A DNA stretch of 64,000 nucleotides from Siphlonurus alternatus (Eukaryota; Arthropoda; Insecta; Ephemeroptera; Siphlonuridae), in NCBI GenBank assembly GCA_949825025.1, contig OX463778.1, positions 31,255,969 through 31,319,968 on the forward strand. The letters are read 5' to 3'. Below the pieces are notes generated by a model. It did not search any database, had not been told where the DNA came from, and worked only from the letters and a program-made list of their open reading frames with translations. Positions 27,840 to 40,600 of this stretch are shown here, piece by piece; position 1 is the first letter of the stretch; the number at the start of each line of letters is the position of its first letter. A program made the translations under genes and the position numbers.

Positions 27840-28538
27840 CAGGGTTATTCTCCTATTGTTATTGGGTATACGCGCATCAGAAAAAGTGGACATTTTCATT
27901 GTTGGGGATACGTAACTCAATGTTAAAATTGATTTTTTCTATACTTTTTCTGGAGCTCCAGAGGATTTACATTCTTAACCAAATGCACCTAGGGGTTTTA
28001 AAGGGCGAAAAGAACGATTTTTGAGACGAGAAAGACATTCGATCACTTAGTGAAATCATTGATTTTAAAGCATTAAAAGTTGGACGCTTCTGATTGGCTG
28101 ATCAGAATTTGTTGATTTTTTCAGTTGCAAATTCCTATTGTTGAAAATTTGCACTTGGTCCCTGTATAAATAATTAATATTTTTTGAAATAAATAAATAT
28201 AACAATTTATAACACAATTTTCTACCATTTATGATTTTTTAAATAATTTTTATGGTACGTCCGTGTAAAAAGTATTTTTTTAAATTAAAATATGGGCAAG
28301 CAAAGTGGTTTTTTATTGCAGCTCTGATTGGTTGAAAAGTGGGCATTCTTTAACCAATGATATCGCTCGAAAATTTTCAACAACTAAAATTTCAGCCAAT
28401 TAGAAAAAAAACAGCAACTTTATTTTGGCCAATCAGAGCAATTCCAAATGACCACTTTTAAGCCAATCAGAATTCAGTATTTAGCGCCATAAGCCAGACA
28501 GTGGCGCGTATACCCTCTATTATAGGAGAATAGCCCTG
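27840..28538. mobile_element. hAT-like non-autonomous element (699 bp)
   Basis: Inverted ends CAGGGTTATTCTCCTAT and ATAGGAGAATAGCCCTG, with inner GGGTATACGCGC / GCGCGTATACCC. Possible 8-bp duplication CCTTAATG versus ATCTAATG (6 of 8). The interior has repeated CCAAT/ATTGG motifs in both orientations. No ORF. It begins three bases after the family E duplication. Confidence 0.7.
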
Positions 28539-30014
<1,476 letters not shown>

Positions 30015-30063
30015 TAATTTTTAATTTTTTAATCAAACCCTTTTGGGTACTTCTATTTACTAA

Positions 30064-30262
30064 TTACATACTACTTTGAAACCCCGAACCTTCCGAAACC
30101 CTAACTTGAGCGTTTCGCGGGCTCTTCTGGAACGGGGGCGGCCACGGCCTTGCAAATCCATCCCGGCATTTGCCTGCGGCTGAGGGAAACGTGGAAACCT
30201 CAGCCAGGATGGACGCTACAGCTTTTGTCAATGAACCGGAAGTGCAATGGTCCAAAGCCAGG
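30064..30262. other. Isolated GC-rich segment
   Basis: Roughly 200 bp clearly richer in GC than its surroundings, open on the minus strand for 64 codons (ending SGSLTKAV... side) and on the plus strand in two frames. No splice sites or family match recognised. It ends at the target site of the hAT-like element at 30283. Confidence 0.4.
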
Positions 30263-31468
30263 GGATATATATATATATATATCAGGGGCGGCTCGTACTA
30301 TAGTACTGCGGTACTGCAGCCCCCCCAGAAATTTTGGAAACAAACACACAATTAGAAACATCAAATATTCCTATAATTTTTCTGAACTTTCCAGCAAATT
30401 TTTATCAGTTCTAACATTTAAAATCATGAAATTTTTGCCGCTGACGCGTAAATTTATTCCCTCAGCGCTGCCCAGCGGAAGGTACTGCCACTACTAGCAG
30501 TAGCCCAAAGCAGTGTTCCCACCCTCATTCTCCTCCTCTTTAACTCCCACTCAAGCCGTGTGATTTTGGAGCGATCAGGGACTGTGCGATCGGCAGTACC
30601 CGCAAGCTCATTGGTTCAACAGAACCAATGAGCTTGTGGTATTTGACATGCGGGAATAATTTGAACAACACTTCGAAGACCTTTCCTGTAATATGGTTTC
30701 ATTGAGCAGATTAACAAAATTTTAATTACATTCATCAGTGAATATACCAACAAAGATTGACTAAATATATTGAAGCATCTGAGGAATGAAGACCAGCACT
30801 TTTATTTTACTTTAATAAAAATATGACTGTCCCAAAAAAACCAACACTTGTCTTTTGAAAATTAAGTGGTGCATGCATGCATGTAAACAATCGTGAGATC
30901 TCACGTTCGAACAACGACAACAACAGGTTTCTTACTAACCACGCAGTTAGCGCCAGTCTAACTCGATGGCACTAAACGTCGATCGAATTAATTAAGTGAG
31001 AAATCTGGATAACTTAATTCGTTCGTGAATCACGACCATGTATTTTATTATAAATTATAAGTTTACCAGGAACAAGTCGATATACATGGGAGCTATTTAT
31101 TTATTAATTATTCACTTCAGCATTTTATACCATTAATGTAAAAATTCAAACATAAAAATAAAACAATAAAACAAAAACAAGTTGTAAAAGTGTACGAGTA
31201 TACAAAATATAAGAAAACGTCAACTACTCCAGGATGAGAAAAATATATATAGTTTATTTTTCCGGGTTTGCGTGTACCGGCAGTACATTATTTAGCAGCA
31301 AATATGCGATAGTAATCAAAGAAATATTGCATGGCTAAAAAAAAAAAATAAAACAATAATAAAAGAATTGGGATCTTTGATCTGTTATACCGCTCGAGAG
31401 GTTTCTCACTTGCGCGCTCAAGCCAATTATACCGATGTGTCGTAATTATAGGGTGATCAGAACTGCAT

Positions 31469-32278
31469 GAACATCAAATAAATCAATAATGGTATATACT
31501 ATAATATATGTACAAAATTAGGCAACAACCAGAATCTAATATAAATTTTTAAAGACAAAATTTAATAAAAAAATAAGAAATGAAATTTTTATAAGAAAAA
31601 ATTACATTATTAAACATTATTTCATTATTATTAGTATTTATTTAATCGAGAAAAAATAATCGTAATCCTGTTAAGGTAGAGATAACACGAATCAGCTGAC
31701 CCAATGCTAAAAAAAATCTCATTCATGAAAATTATGAAAAAAAAAAAATAATAATAAAATATTCTCCTCTACATTATCCCCTATCAGTAGCTAAAATATC
31801 AGGTACACAAATTCGAGCTAGTTTTCGAGTTATTAATTTTTAATGTTGACTAATTTAGCATGGAAGTTTCATTTCTCCATCTCCATGTTAAATTAGTCAA
31901 CATTCAACAACTTTAAAAATTAATAACTCGAAAACTAGCTCAGTTTTGTTATATACTTGATAATTTAGCTATACTGATAGGCGATGTAGAGGAGAACATT
32001 TTATTATTTTTTTTTCGTAATTTTCATGACTGAGATTTTTTTAGCACTAGGTCAGCTGATCCATGTTATCTCTACTTTAACAGGATTACGATTATTTTTT
32101 TCTCAATTAAATAGATACTAATAATAATGAAATAATGTTTAATAATGCAATTTTTTGTTATAAAAATTTCATTTTTTATTTTTTTATTAAATTTTGTCTT
32201 TAAAAATTTATATTAGATTCTGGTTGTCGCCTAATTTTGTACATATTGTATATACCATGATCGATTTATTTGATGTTC
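31469..32278. repeat. 810-bp near-perfect palindrome
   Basis: From GAACATCAAATAAAT to its complement ATTTATTTGATGTTC. Each arm is about 400 bp. The inner 420 bp (31671-32090) is a complete family B foldback; the outer 200 bp on each side mirror each other too. Confidence 0.92.
31671..32090. mobile_element. Family B foldback element, complete (420 bp)
   Basis: TTAA at both ends; termini TTAAGGTAGAGATAACACG and complement, with CAGCTGA just inside. Same architecture as families A and C: AAAATTATGAAAAAA, CTCCTCTAC, ATCAGTAGCTAAAATATCAG in each arm. Confidence 0.9.
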
Positions 32279-32749
32279 ATTATATACATTGCGTAAAAAT
32301 TATACCAGACATTCAGGTTTCATATTAACAATGCAGTTTGATTGACACTATTATTAAAAAAAAAAAAAACGGCTTAAAACAATATTTATTTTTATATATT
32401 TTTCTTACCACGTGAAAAGACTTATGAATTAAAAAAAATAATTAAAAATTAGATATTATATTAAGTTTGAAACATTCAATCACGATTTCAAAAGGGCTCG
32501 CATAAGTGCATGTCATAACAAATTATAAATAAAATGCATGCATTTTTTGTTTTTAGATAATTTCTGCTTCTTTGTTGAGAGCATTATTATATGATTTTGT
32601 CATAATTTTACCCTAAAAAAGGGGCGTGTCCTTAAAAAAAATCGCACCTGCGGCGAGCCATTGGGGGGCTCCGCCCCCCAAACCCCCCATGGTGTTCTGC
32701 TGGTCCCATGTCAGGCAGCACCCCCGCGGAAAAGGGGCACGAGCCGCCC

Positions 32750-32752
<3 letters not shown>

Positions 32753-32825
<73 letters not shown>
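32753..32825. repeat. (TA)n microsatellite
   Basis: Pure TA repeat directly after the right end of the hAT-like element. Confidence 0.95.
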
Positions 32826-32829
<4 letters not shown>

Positions 32830-33487
32830 ATATACTGTATACATAATTATTATACGGTATTATTGTTTTACAAAATAGTCATATTTTTTGCTTCTCCCAA
32901 CCCTAAAAAAATATAAAGTCCATGGATTTAAATTTACGCCAAACAATTTTCCATGCAATCGAGTTTTATCTTATTAATATAAGAAATTGTAAGGTATACT
33001 AGAAAGGTTTAAAAAGGAAATATTAATGCATGTAAAATTGAATGTTGTAAAAGTCGTCCGTCTTAAGCTAGCTAGTTTTATTAATTAATTATATTTTAGT
33101 AAAATACATATATATTTTGGAAATTCTGCTTTTTACAAACTAAGAATTTTGAAACATCTATCTTGAGATTGGGATGAAGTATTTGTGTTTTTATGATGTA
33201 CTTTAAAATGCTTTGTATTTACTACGTATTTTACAGAGTAGACAATATCAGTAAATGTCACGCATCACTTAGATTTTTATGTACTTCTTTTTTCTTTAAG
33301 TAGAAAATTTTATAAATTGTAACATAGTTAATTCATTGCCTTGGCAATGCCATTATTATTTCATGCTCATGCTATTTCAAGGCACAAACAGGGGCTTCAA
33401 ATGTTTCTGTCAGGAAAATTTTATTTAAAAGACACCATGCTAGAAAGAAAATTAAGTTCATTTTTTTTCTCTTCTCAGTAAACCATG

Positions 33488-33698
33488 CAGTGGCGTAGTC
33501 CTAAGATTTTTAGAAGAGGTAAGTTTTGTCGGAAAGGGGCATGCTGATGACGTCAGCATACCACTTGCCTAGGTAAATACATAAATAATTAAATATAATA
33601 TGTAAATAAAAATTTCTTTAGTGGTACGTTAAACAAATTTCAATCCTTATAGTGGTACGGCACACCACAGTGTACTCCTCTCCTTAACTACGCTGCTG
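33488..33698. mobile_element. Short element with CAGTGGCGTAG ends
   Basis: CAGTGGCGTAGT at the left and, inverted, CAGCAGCGTAGT at the right. No matching target duplication, so the termini are approximate. Confidence 0.5.
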
Positions 33699-33854
33699 AT
33701 TTAAGCTATTAATTTGAAAGCATCAACTGACTTGATTTCAAACTGAGAAAACTCATTTCAAATTCTTTTTAAAATTTTCTTTAATTTAATGCAAAACTTT
33801 TTTTTTTTTAACATTACAATGGTAGCTTTGAAGCCTCCATCACAACGTTCTCAG

Positions 33855-33957
33855 TTCACATGAATGTGTTTAATACATATTCGTTGACGACAGATAATGT
33901 TATTCTTATGAGACGTTGTCAACGGATCCGTACTGAACACCATTATGTGAACGTAGT
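33855..33957. repeat. Imperfect hairpin, same family as 38338-38440
   Basis: CACATGAATGTGTTTAAT with central GTTATTCTTATGAGACG and mirrored CGTACTGAACACCATTATGTG. Diverged copy of the hairpin inside the large foldback at 37882. Confidence 0.7.
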
Positions 33958-34442
33958 ATCATAGTGTATGTTAAATCAATTTTATGAAACAAAAACATGA
34001 GGTTTAAATAATTTTTAAACATTTTCTTGCATTTGTTGGAAATGCTTTCTAAGGCAATGAATTAGCTTGATTTCTAAACTATATTGCTTGGAACAGATTA
34101 CCCCCTTCCCTCCTCTCAACTCCAATAAAACAACTTAAGTATGTAAATTCTTGAACTGCTACCAAAGAGCATAATATAATATATATTTTATGATATGTAA
34201 ACGAGTCACCACTAAAATTCTACAATGCCCAACAAATCTTTAAATTTGTATCAATTTCGTTTCATATTATTTATAATTATCAATCACTTTTAGATGATAA
34301 AAAAATGTCTTTATCCATAATTTTTATCAAAATGTTATAAAACTATAAATTCTTATATTGCTAAAAAGACATATATACAATACATCTGCTTGTCGTTCAT
34401 GCTAACTATCTTGATGGACGGTACCTGGCCACTGTATGTTCA

Positions 34443-37400
34443 CTACAGCTTCATTCCAGTATCAAGATGCAGCATTTGCTTCATGAGTTCGTAGGTTGAA
34501 AATGACACGGCAACCATGGGGATGGCTCGTAGGTAGTTGATACTCATGCCGCGGTACAGACCCTTGGACACTCCGTTTTCCTTGTAAATAAGGGTCAGAG
34601 TCTTGACCATGCCATACCTGTTGTCGTTGGGAATAAAATTAGTAATAGGGAACTTAAATGCCATGGGAGAGTCAAGTATAGAGAGAAAGAGCTTAATGCA
34701 CCTACCGTCTATCATCATGCAGATGAGTCCATTATCATCCCAAACCGCAACCAAGAGAACAGAATAAGGAGAAGATCAGATTACATAAGAATTATAATAA
34801 AAGCCAATGAAGCCAGATCTACAGAATAATAAAATAAAAATACAGTACGTACATGTGTAGAATGTGCAGAAAGATAAGCAATTTAGATCACAATATTACA
34901 ATTAAGGAAAATAAACCATTTCGGTTGTGATATATATTTTAAAGGAAAGGATAGGAATAACCAGCAAGGCCTTACCGATCGAGAAGTCACAGAAGGAGAA
35001 AATCTTGCGGTCACAGGTTCACTCGAAAAATAGTTAAATATCTACATTTTGAAGACGGTGCGAAACGTCTTCAAAATGTAGATATTTAACTATTTTTCGA
35101 GTGAACCTGTGACCGCAAGGTTTAGATCACAATCAATTTAAAACCATAATATTACCTTATTATTTTTTTTAACAGTACTCAAGCAGACTCTATCAATTTT
35201 TTATAAGTAAATTTATTTTATTTATTTATTTATTTAAATCTTTGGAGAGAAGTGGCAGTTGGAAAAGGGGAAGGGGGGGGGGGTCCGAAGTTGCCCATAA
35301 GACCATGCAAATTACATGTTACTATAAACAAATGAACTAATTAATTAATTGAAATAAATTAACTATAAATAGATTATATACAGTATAATATATACTCCTG
35401 TAATTATAAATGTAGTGAGGGAAGCTTTTTTGAGTTAATCTTTGGGGCAAGCTTCAGCTCAATTAAGGTGATGCAAACAAGAAATTTGGCACGATTTTTT
35501 TTTTTTTTTTTATTATAAATTTAAAAAATAATAATAAAACATTTTATACTGATTTTTTTCTAATTTTTTTATTAATTTTCTTATTGAATTAATATTAATT
35601 AAGGTGGTTGTGATCCAATGACCATGAATAAGACATGCATAACACATTTAGTATCCATTGAACTCAAACTTAAAAGAAATCAGGTTCAGAATAAGCAAGT
35701 GTACACATGCAGCTGATGAATTAGATGGTATTAAGATGGCAGAGAAAGATTTGTGAAACACTCTCTTGGGAATTTTCACTGGAGTAAAGGCTACATCCAG
35801 TTGGTTTTCAAGGTCACTTGAAAATCAAACGATGAATGATTAAAACAAAAATAACATAATACTTATTAAGTATCAATAACAGTATTTTACCTACACCCAG
35901 GCGTGGATCCAGGGGAAAAAAATCAGGGGGGAGGGGGGGGGGGGGAAGGGGGATGCCTTTATTATATAAGGCCACAATGTTAAAAAAAAATTGGGAGTGG
36001 GGGAAATGCCTATATTACCCATGTATGTATGTAACAGAATTATGTATAGTATATTAAATTCATATAGATAATATAATATCTATATGAGAGCCCGCGTATT
36101 AAAAAATAGCATGACTATAATATGATGTCACAGCGTATTGCAGCACAATTAAAAGAATATTTGATGGTTCAAAATAATATGAAATTCTTCAAAAACGTAA
36201 CTTAAGGACATCTATCTAAATATGCAATACAAATTTTATGCAGGTTGTCCATTACAAAATAAAAATCTTTTCATTGAATTGAAGTCATGATTTATATTAT
36301 AACTGCATGAAATTTATTTTGAGTTTGACACCCAAATTTCTGTCTAGCAGATGGTAATACAAGCTACAGGGACTGAACTGATGTAGTTAAAGCTTCAGTC
36401 TATAATTATTTTAGGAAATTAACTTCAATTCCAAGGCATTATATTAGTAATAAAAAACATAATTAGTCGTGTACAGAATATTCAAGCAAAACTTGCACAT
36501 ATAACACACAAGTAATAAAAATTATCTCACCCAAACTTCCTTGTCTCGGGGATCATCATGGCAAGCTGCATGCGGCGCCGGGTCACATCAAGAGGGTATG
36601 AGACGCTCTGTGCCACAGCTCCCGCCAGCCCTCCACACAGCAGTTTTGCCGGCACAGTGAGCACCAGGCCACCTGGAGAGCAGGTGCCAGCATAATGTCA
36701 TACATATATAAAATATAACATTCAGAGGCAGTATAAAACATTACCATAATCTTAACAAAAAATGTGTGAAAAAAATTGTTAGCTTACTGTATTATTACAA
36801 ACAGCTTTTTTCTTCAGTTAAAAAAAATGTTTGAAATAAACTCGTAATAATACACAGTATATAAAAATATTAGTTTGTCCTTCAATCCTTTGTCATAATA
36901 ATCTAATTATAAAATATTTAGAAAAATGTGAGGTCATGTATTCAGGTGCTCTGAGTTATCTGCAGAAATTGCAATATTATAAATGGCCCAAAACTGCAGA
37001 TTTCTGTGATACATTTATTTTCAAAATCGTCCAAATCATAAATTTCCTATAAAGTCCAATGTATTAAAAAAATATAATAAATACTCATAATCAACAAATA
37101 GCAATACACTGGGTGGACAAATTTATTTACTTTTCGCTATTACATAGTTTTGCAAGTGGTCTTTTACAAACCTTGTAATTATATAATAATCCTAGCTATA
37201 TATATGTTATGTCTTTTAATGGAGTACCGACCTCATTTTTTTTTATTGCAGAAATGGATAGGGGGTGCAAAGTTATGCTACTTTGATTTTTTTCAGATTT
37301 TTTAGAGCCCGGCAACTATTTTTTAAAAATTATTGAAAGTGCAGAAAAAGTGCCGCCTCTTGCCGCCTCTCTTAATAAAAGATAGGACCCAAAAGGGACG

Positions 37401-37598
37401 TGGATTCGAACCGGACCTCGCCAAAACTTTTTAGCAATACTTCCCGGTCCCTAAAAAATCTGAAAAAAAAAAAGAGTAACATAACTTTTCAAAGAGTAAC
37501 ATAACTTTTCATCCTCTATCCATTTCTGCTATAAAATTTTTTAAGGTCGGTACTCCATTCATTTAATTGTAATTGTGAAAATACAGTGCTTTAACTGC

Positions 37599-37650
<52 letters not shown>

Positions 37651-40600
37651 TTGTGTGTCCTGTCCATTTACCTGTATTTCTGGAGCAAGGGTCACAGCTT
37701 AGATGTGGGATGTACTTCATGAAAATGAACTTGAGACGCTCAAAGCAGTAAAAGGATAGACCAGCGTATGGAACCATACCACACACAGTGGGCAGGAAAC
37801 CACGGTAGAGTGCACGCAAACCGCCTTCCTACATAAATAATTATTTTACAGTAACTTCTTTTAAGACATGGCATTAAATATATAATGGGCTTACGGAATG
37901 TCATTTTTTTTTATTAGCTTAATCGAAAGAGGAGGTTAAAAAGTAACTCTTTGAATTTTTTGCCATTTTTTTAGTTCTGCATCATACCTAAAATAGAGAT
38001 TAAAAGAGGTCACGTGACCTGGAGGCTTCGTCCTCAATGCATGTGACGTCATTACATTATTTAGTTCAACTATATATGCTTCTAAACAATCACGTTGCTA
38101 TGGAAACAAGTAATAATTTTTAATAAACAAGCAACAATCACTACGTTTACATGACAGTTAAAATTAAAGTTAAATCCTTGACGCCATTTTACCCTTTCGG
38201 GTGTGGCCAGGTATTTAACCTTGTGTGTAAGAGTTATCTTGCGACCAAGCTGGGGCTTACCAGGCTCCCAGAACCCTTTCCTGCACTCTTCTGGGCTCGA
38301 CTACCAGATCTGTGAGGCCTGTAGTATTTGAACTTACATGACAGTGTTTAATGCGTATTCGTTGGCGACGGATTATGTTATTCTTATGAGGCGTCGTCTA
38401 CGAATATGCATTAAACACCGTCATGTAAATGTAGTGAATGAAATAATTGTTAGCAAGTGTTATATAGTTGTAACAAAGAATGTAATGACGTCATAGGCGT
38501 TGTGGAAGGCACCTTTAGGTCACGTGACCACTTTTAATCTTAATCTTACTGTTAGACATGTTGCAGTACTAAAAAAAAATCGAAAAAAAAAGTTAAGTGT
38601 TATATTTCGACCTCCTCTTTTGATTGAGGCAGTAAAAAAAATTACACGGCCCCATAAGCTCATTATACTGATTAACTATAATTATTATGTAAAGGTGCTT
38701 TCACATAAATATGTTCGAAAATTGCTACAGAAACATGCCGCAACATGTCGTAGCACATGTTGTTGATTACGCCCTAGAGATCACGATCTGCAGCTGCGGC
38801 GATCTACGGTATGACGTAGCAAAATCAAACTCTTCTTTATTTTGCTACGGCATTCACATGACTTCCCGACACAGCTGCCATAGAATAATGAGAATACAGT
38901 ATGTGAAAGGAATACGGCATTGCTACGGACTGCATAGCAATTTTCGAATAAGTGAAAACACCTTAATACGGAACATTAGATCCACTTTTATTACTTAAAA
39001 AAACATCTCCATCAAATTGAATTTGGATAACTGCTAGAAATTTTGTTAAAAATTTGAACCCAAAGTATTTTTCTTTTTATTACTATTATTATTATTTATT
39101 TTTTATCAAATTATTTTAAGCAATAAAACAGCAACATTCAATTTACTGTATCAGAACTGTGCAAAGCTACAAACCTCTTTAAAGATGCTAACAGCAGTGT
39201 GCACAATGCCAGTGTACACATGTTCTCCAGTCACTTGGAAGGCCAGACGTGCACGAATGGTATCCAGAGGGTAGGTCAATGTCACAGCGGTAACTCCAGC
39301 TCCAGACCCTGCCAGGAATTTGCTGGCATGAGAGTTTGGGCCAAGGAATCCAGTCAGAACCTGTACAAAAAATAACGTATAATACATACAGAAATATAAT
39401 ATATGATTATATATTAAAATATTATTATATACTTTATTACAGATATAGGACACTTGTTGAGTTAGGGCATGTAACAATATTGTAATATTGGGAGCGATTC
39501 ACGAAGCAGTTAGCCAGGTTTCTAACCACGTTTAGCTTAACCACGTTTAACTAGATGGTTTAACATGTAAAACAGGTATAGTTAAACCTGGTTAAGCTAA
39601 ACGTGGTTAGAAACCTGGCTAACTGCTTCGTGAATCGCTCCCATTATTATTGAATTATTTTCAGTTGAGTTTGCATCATTGTATGCTATTACTGCATTAA
39701 CAGCAGTACCATTAGTGTTAAAGTATTAGCTGTACAAAAGTTTGAAATTGAAATTTTGAATTGGGTACAAATAATAATAATTTCTAAAGTATGCATAATT
39801 ACTTTTTAATACATTTATTGATTAATTAATTAATTTCTCTTGTGGCTGTACATGATACAGCATAGAGACAAAAAACTTAGGAGTACCTTAAAATTTAATT
39901 TAATGTGAAAATTCGTGTATGTGATAATTATTTTAATGAAAGAAAAGGAAAGACATACCCATAAAACCATAAAAACACAAATTATTAAAAGGTGATAAAT
40001 AATGCTATATTCAGAGGGGTTATAGAAAAATATAGCCAATCTTGGCCGGTCTATACAGCAAGCTTAATTTTATATAGCGTTTACTTGCAAGCAAAGAGAT
40101 ATATAACTAACAATTTTGCAAGTATATATACTGTATTATATACATATATATGTAATTATATATGTAAATAAGAATAAAGCTTTTTATGGACCGGCCACAT
40201 CAAAGTCATCAAACCGCGTAATTTTGGCTATATTTTTCTATAAACCCTCTGAATATAACATTTTATCACCTTTCGTGTTTTTATATATGGGACTTATCTG
40301 TCCATTTCTTTCATTAATTTAAAAATTAATACATAACAGTATAATGTCAAAAATATATAAATCAAACCTTTTTGTAGATCTCGAATGCAGTAAATTGAGT
40401 GGCTGCATATGGAAAAATACGAACCATTTGGGCTCCATTTCCTTTGTATAATGCAATAAATTTCTCTTTTTTGACAATGTGCACCAGACCAGTAAACACA
40501 CCTATGAAAAGAGATTGATTACTTTTTTGGTCATTTTACTGTCAAATTTACTATACTGAGGGTTGCCAACAAAAAGGAGGACGCCTCTCTTCAACGGGGC

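Larger units (their letters stand above)
30283..32752. mobile_element. hAT-like element with CAGGGGCGGCTCGT ends (2.47 kb)
   Basis: Termini CAGGGGCGGCTCGT and ACGAGCCGCCCCTG are perfect 14-bp inverted repeats, flanked by ATATATAT on both sides, consistent with an 8-bp duplication in a (TA)n tract. CAG...CTG ends plus 8-bp duplication fit hAT. No transposase ORF; the interior holds a perfect 15-bp hairpin (30603-30636) and a giant palindrome (31469-32278). Left (poly-C) and right (poly-G/C) subterminal regions are GC-rich. Confidence 0.78.

Noticed and set aside
37395..37425. tRNA B-box-like GGTTCGAATCC on the minus strand
   Set aside because: Flanking bases do not form a T stem, no A box lies upstream, and it falls inside a family F foldback whose sister copies lack it.
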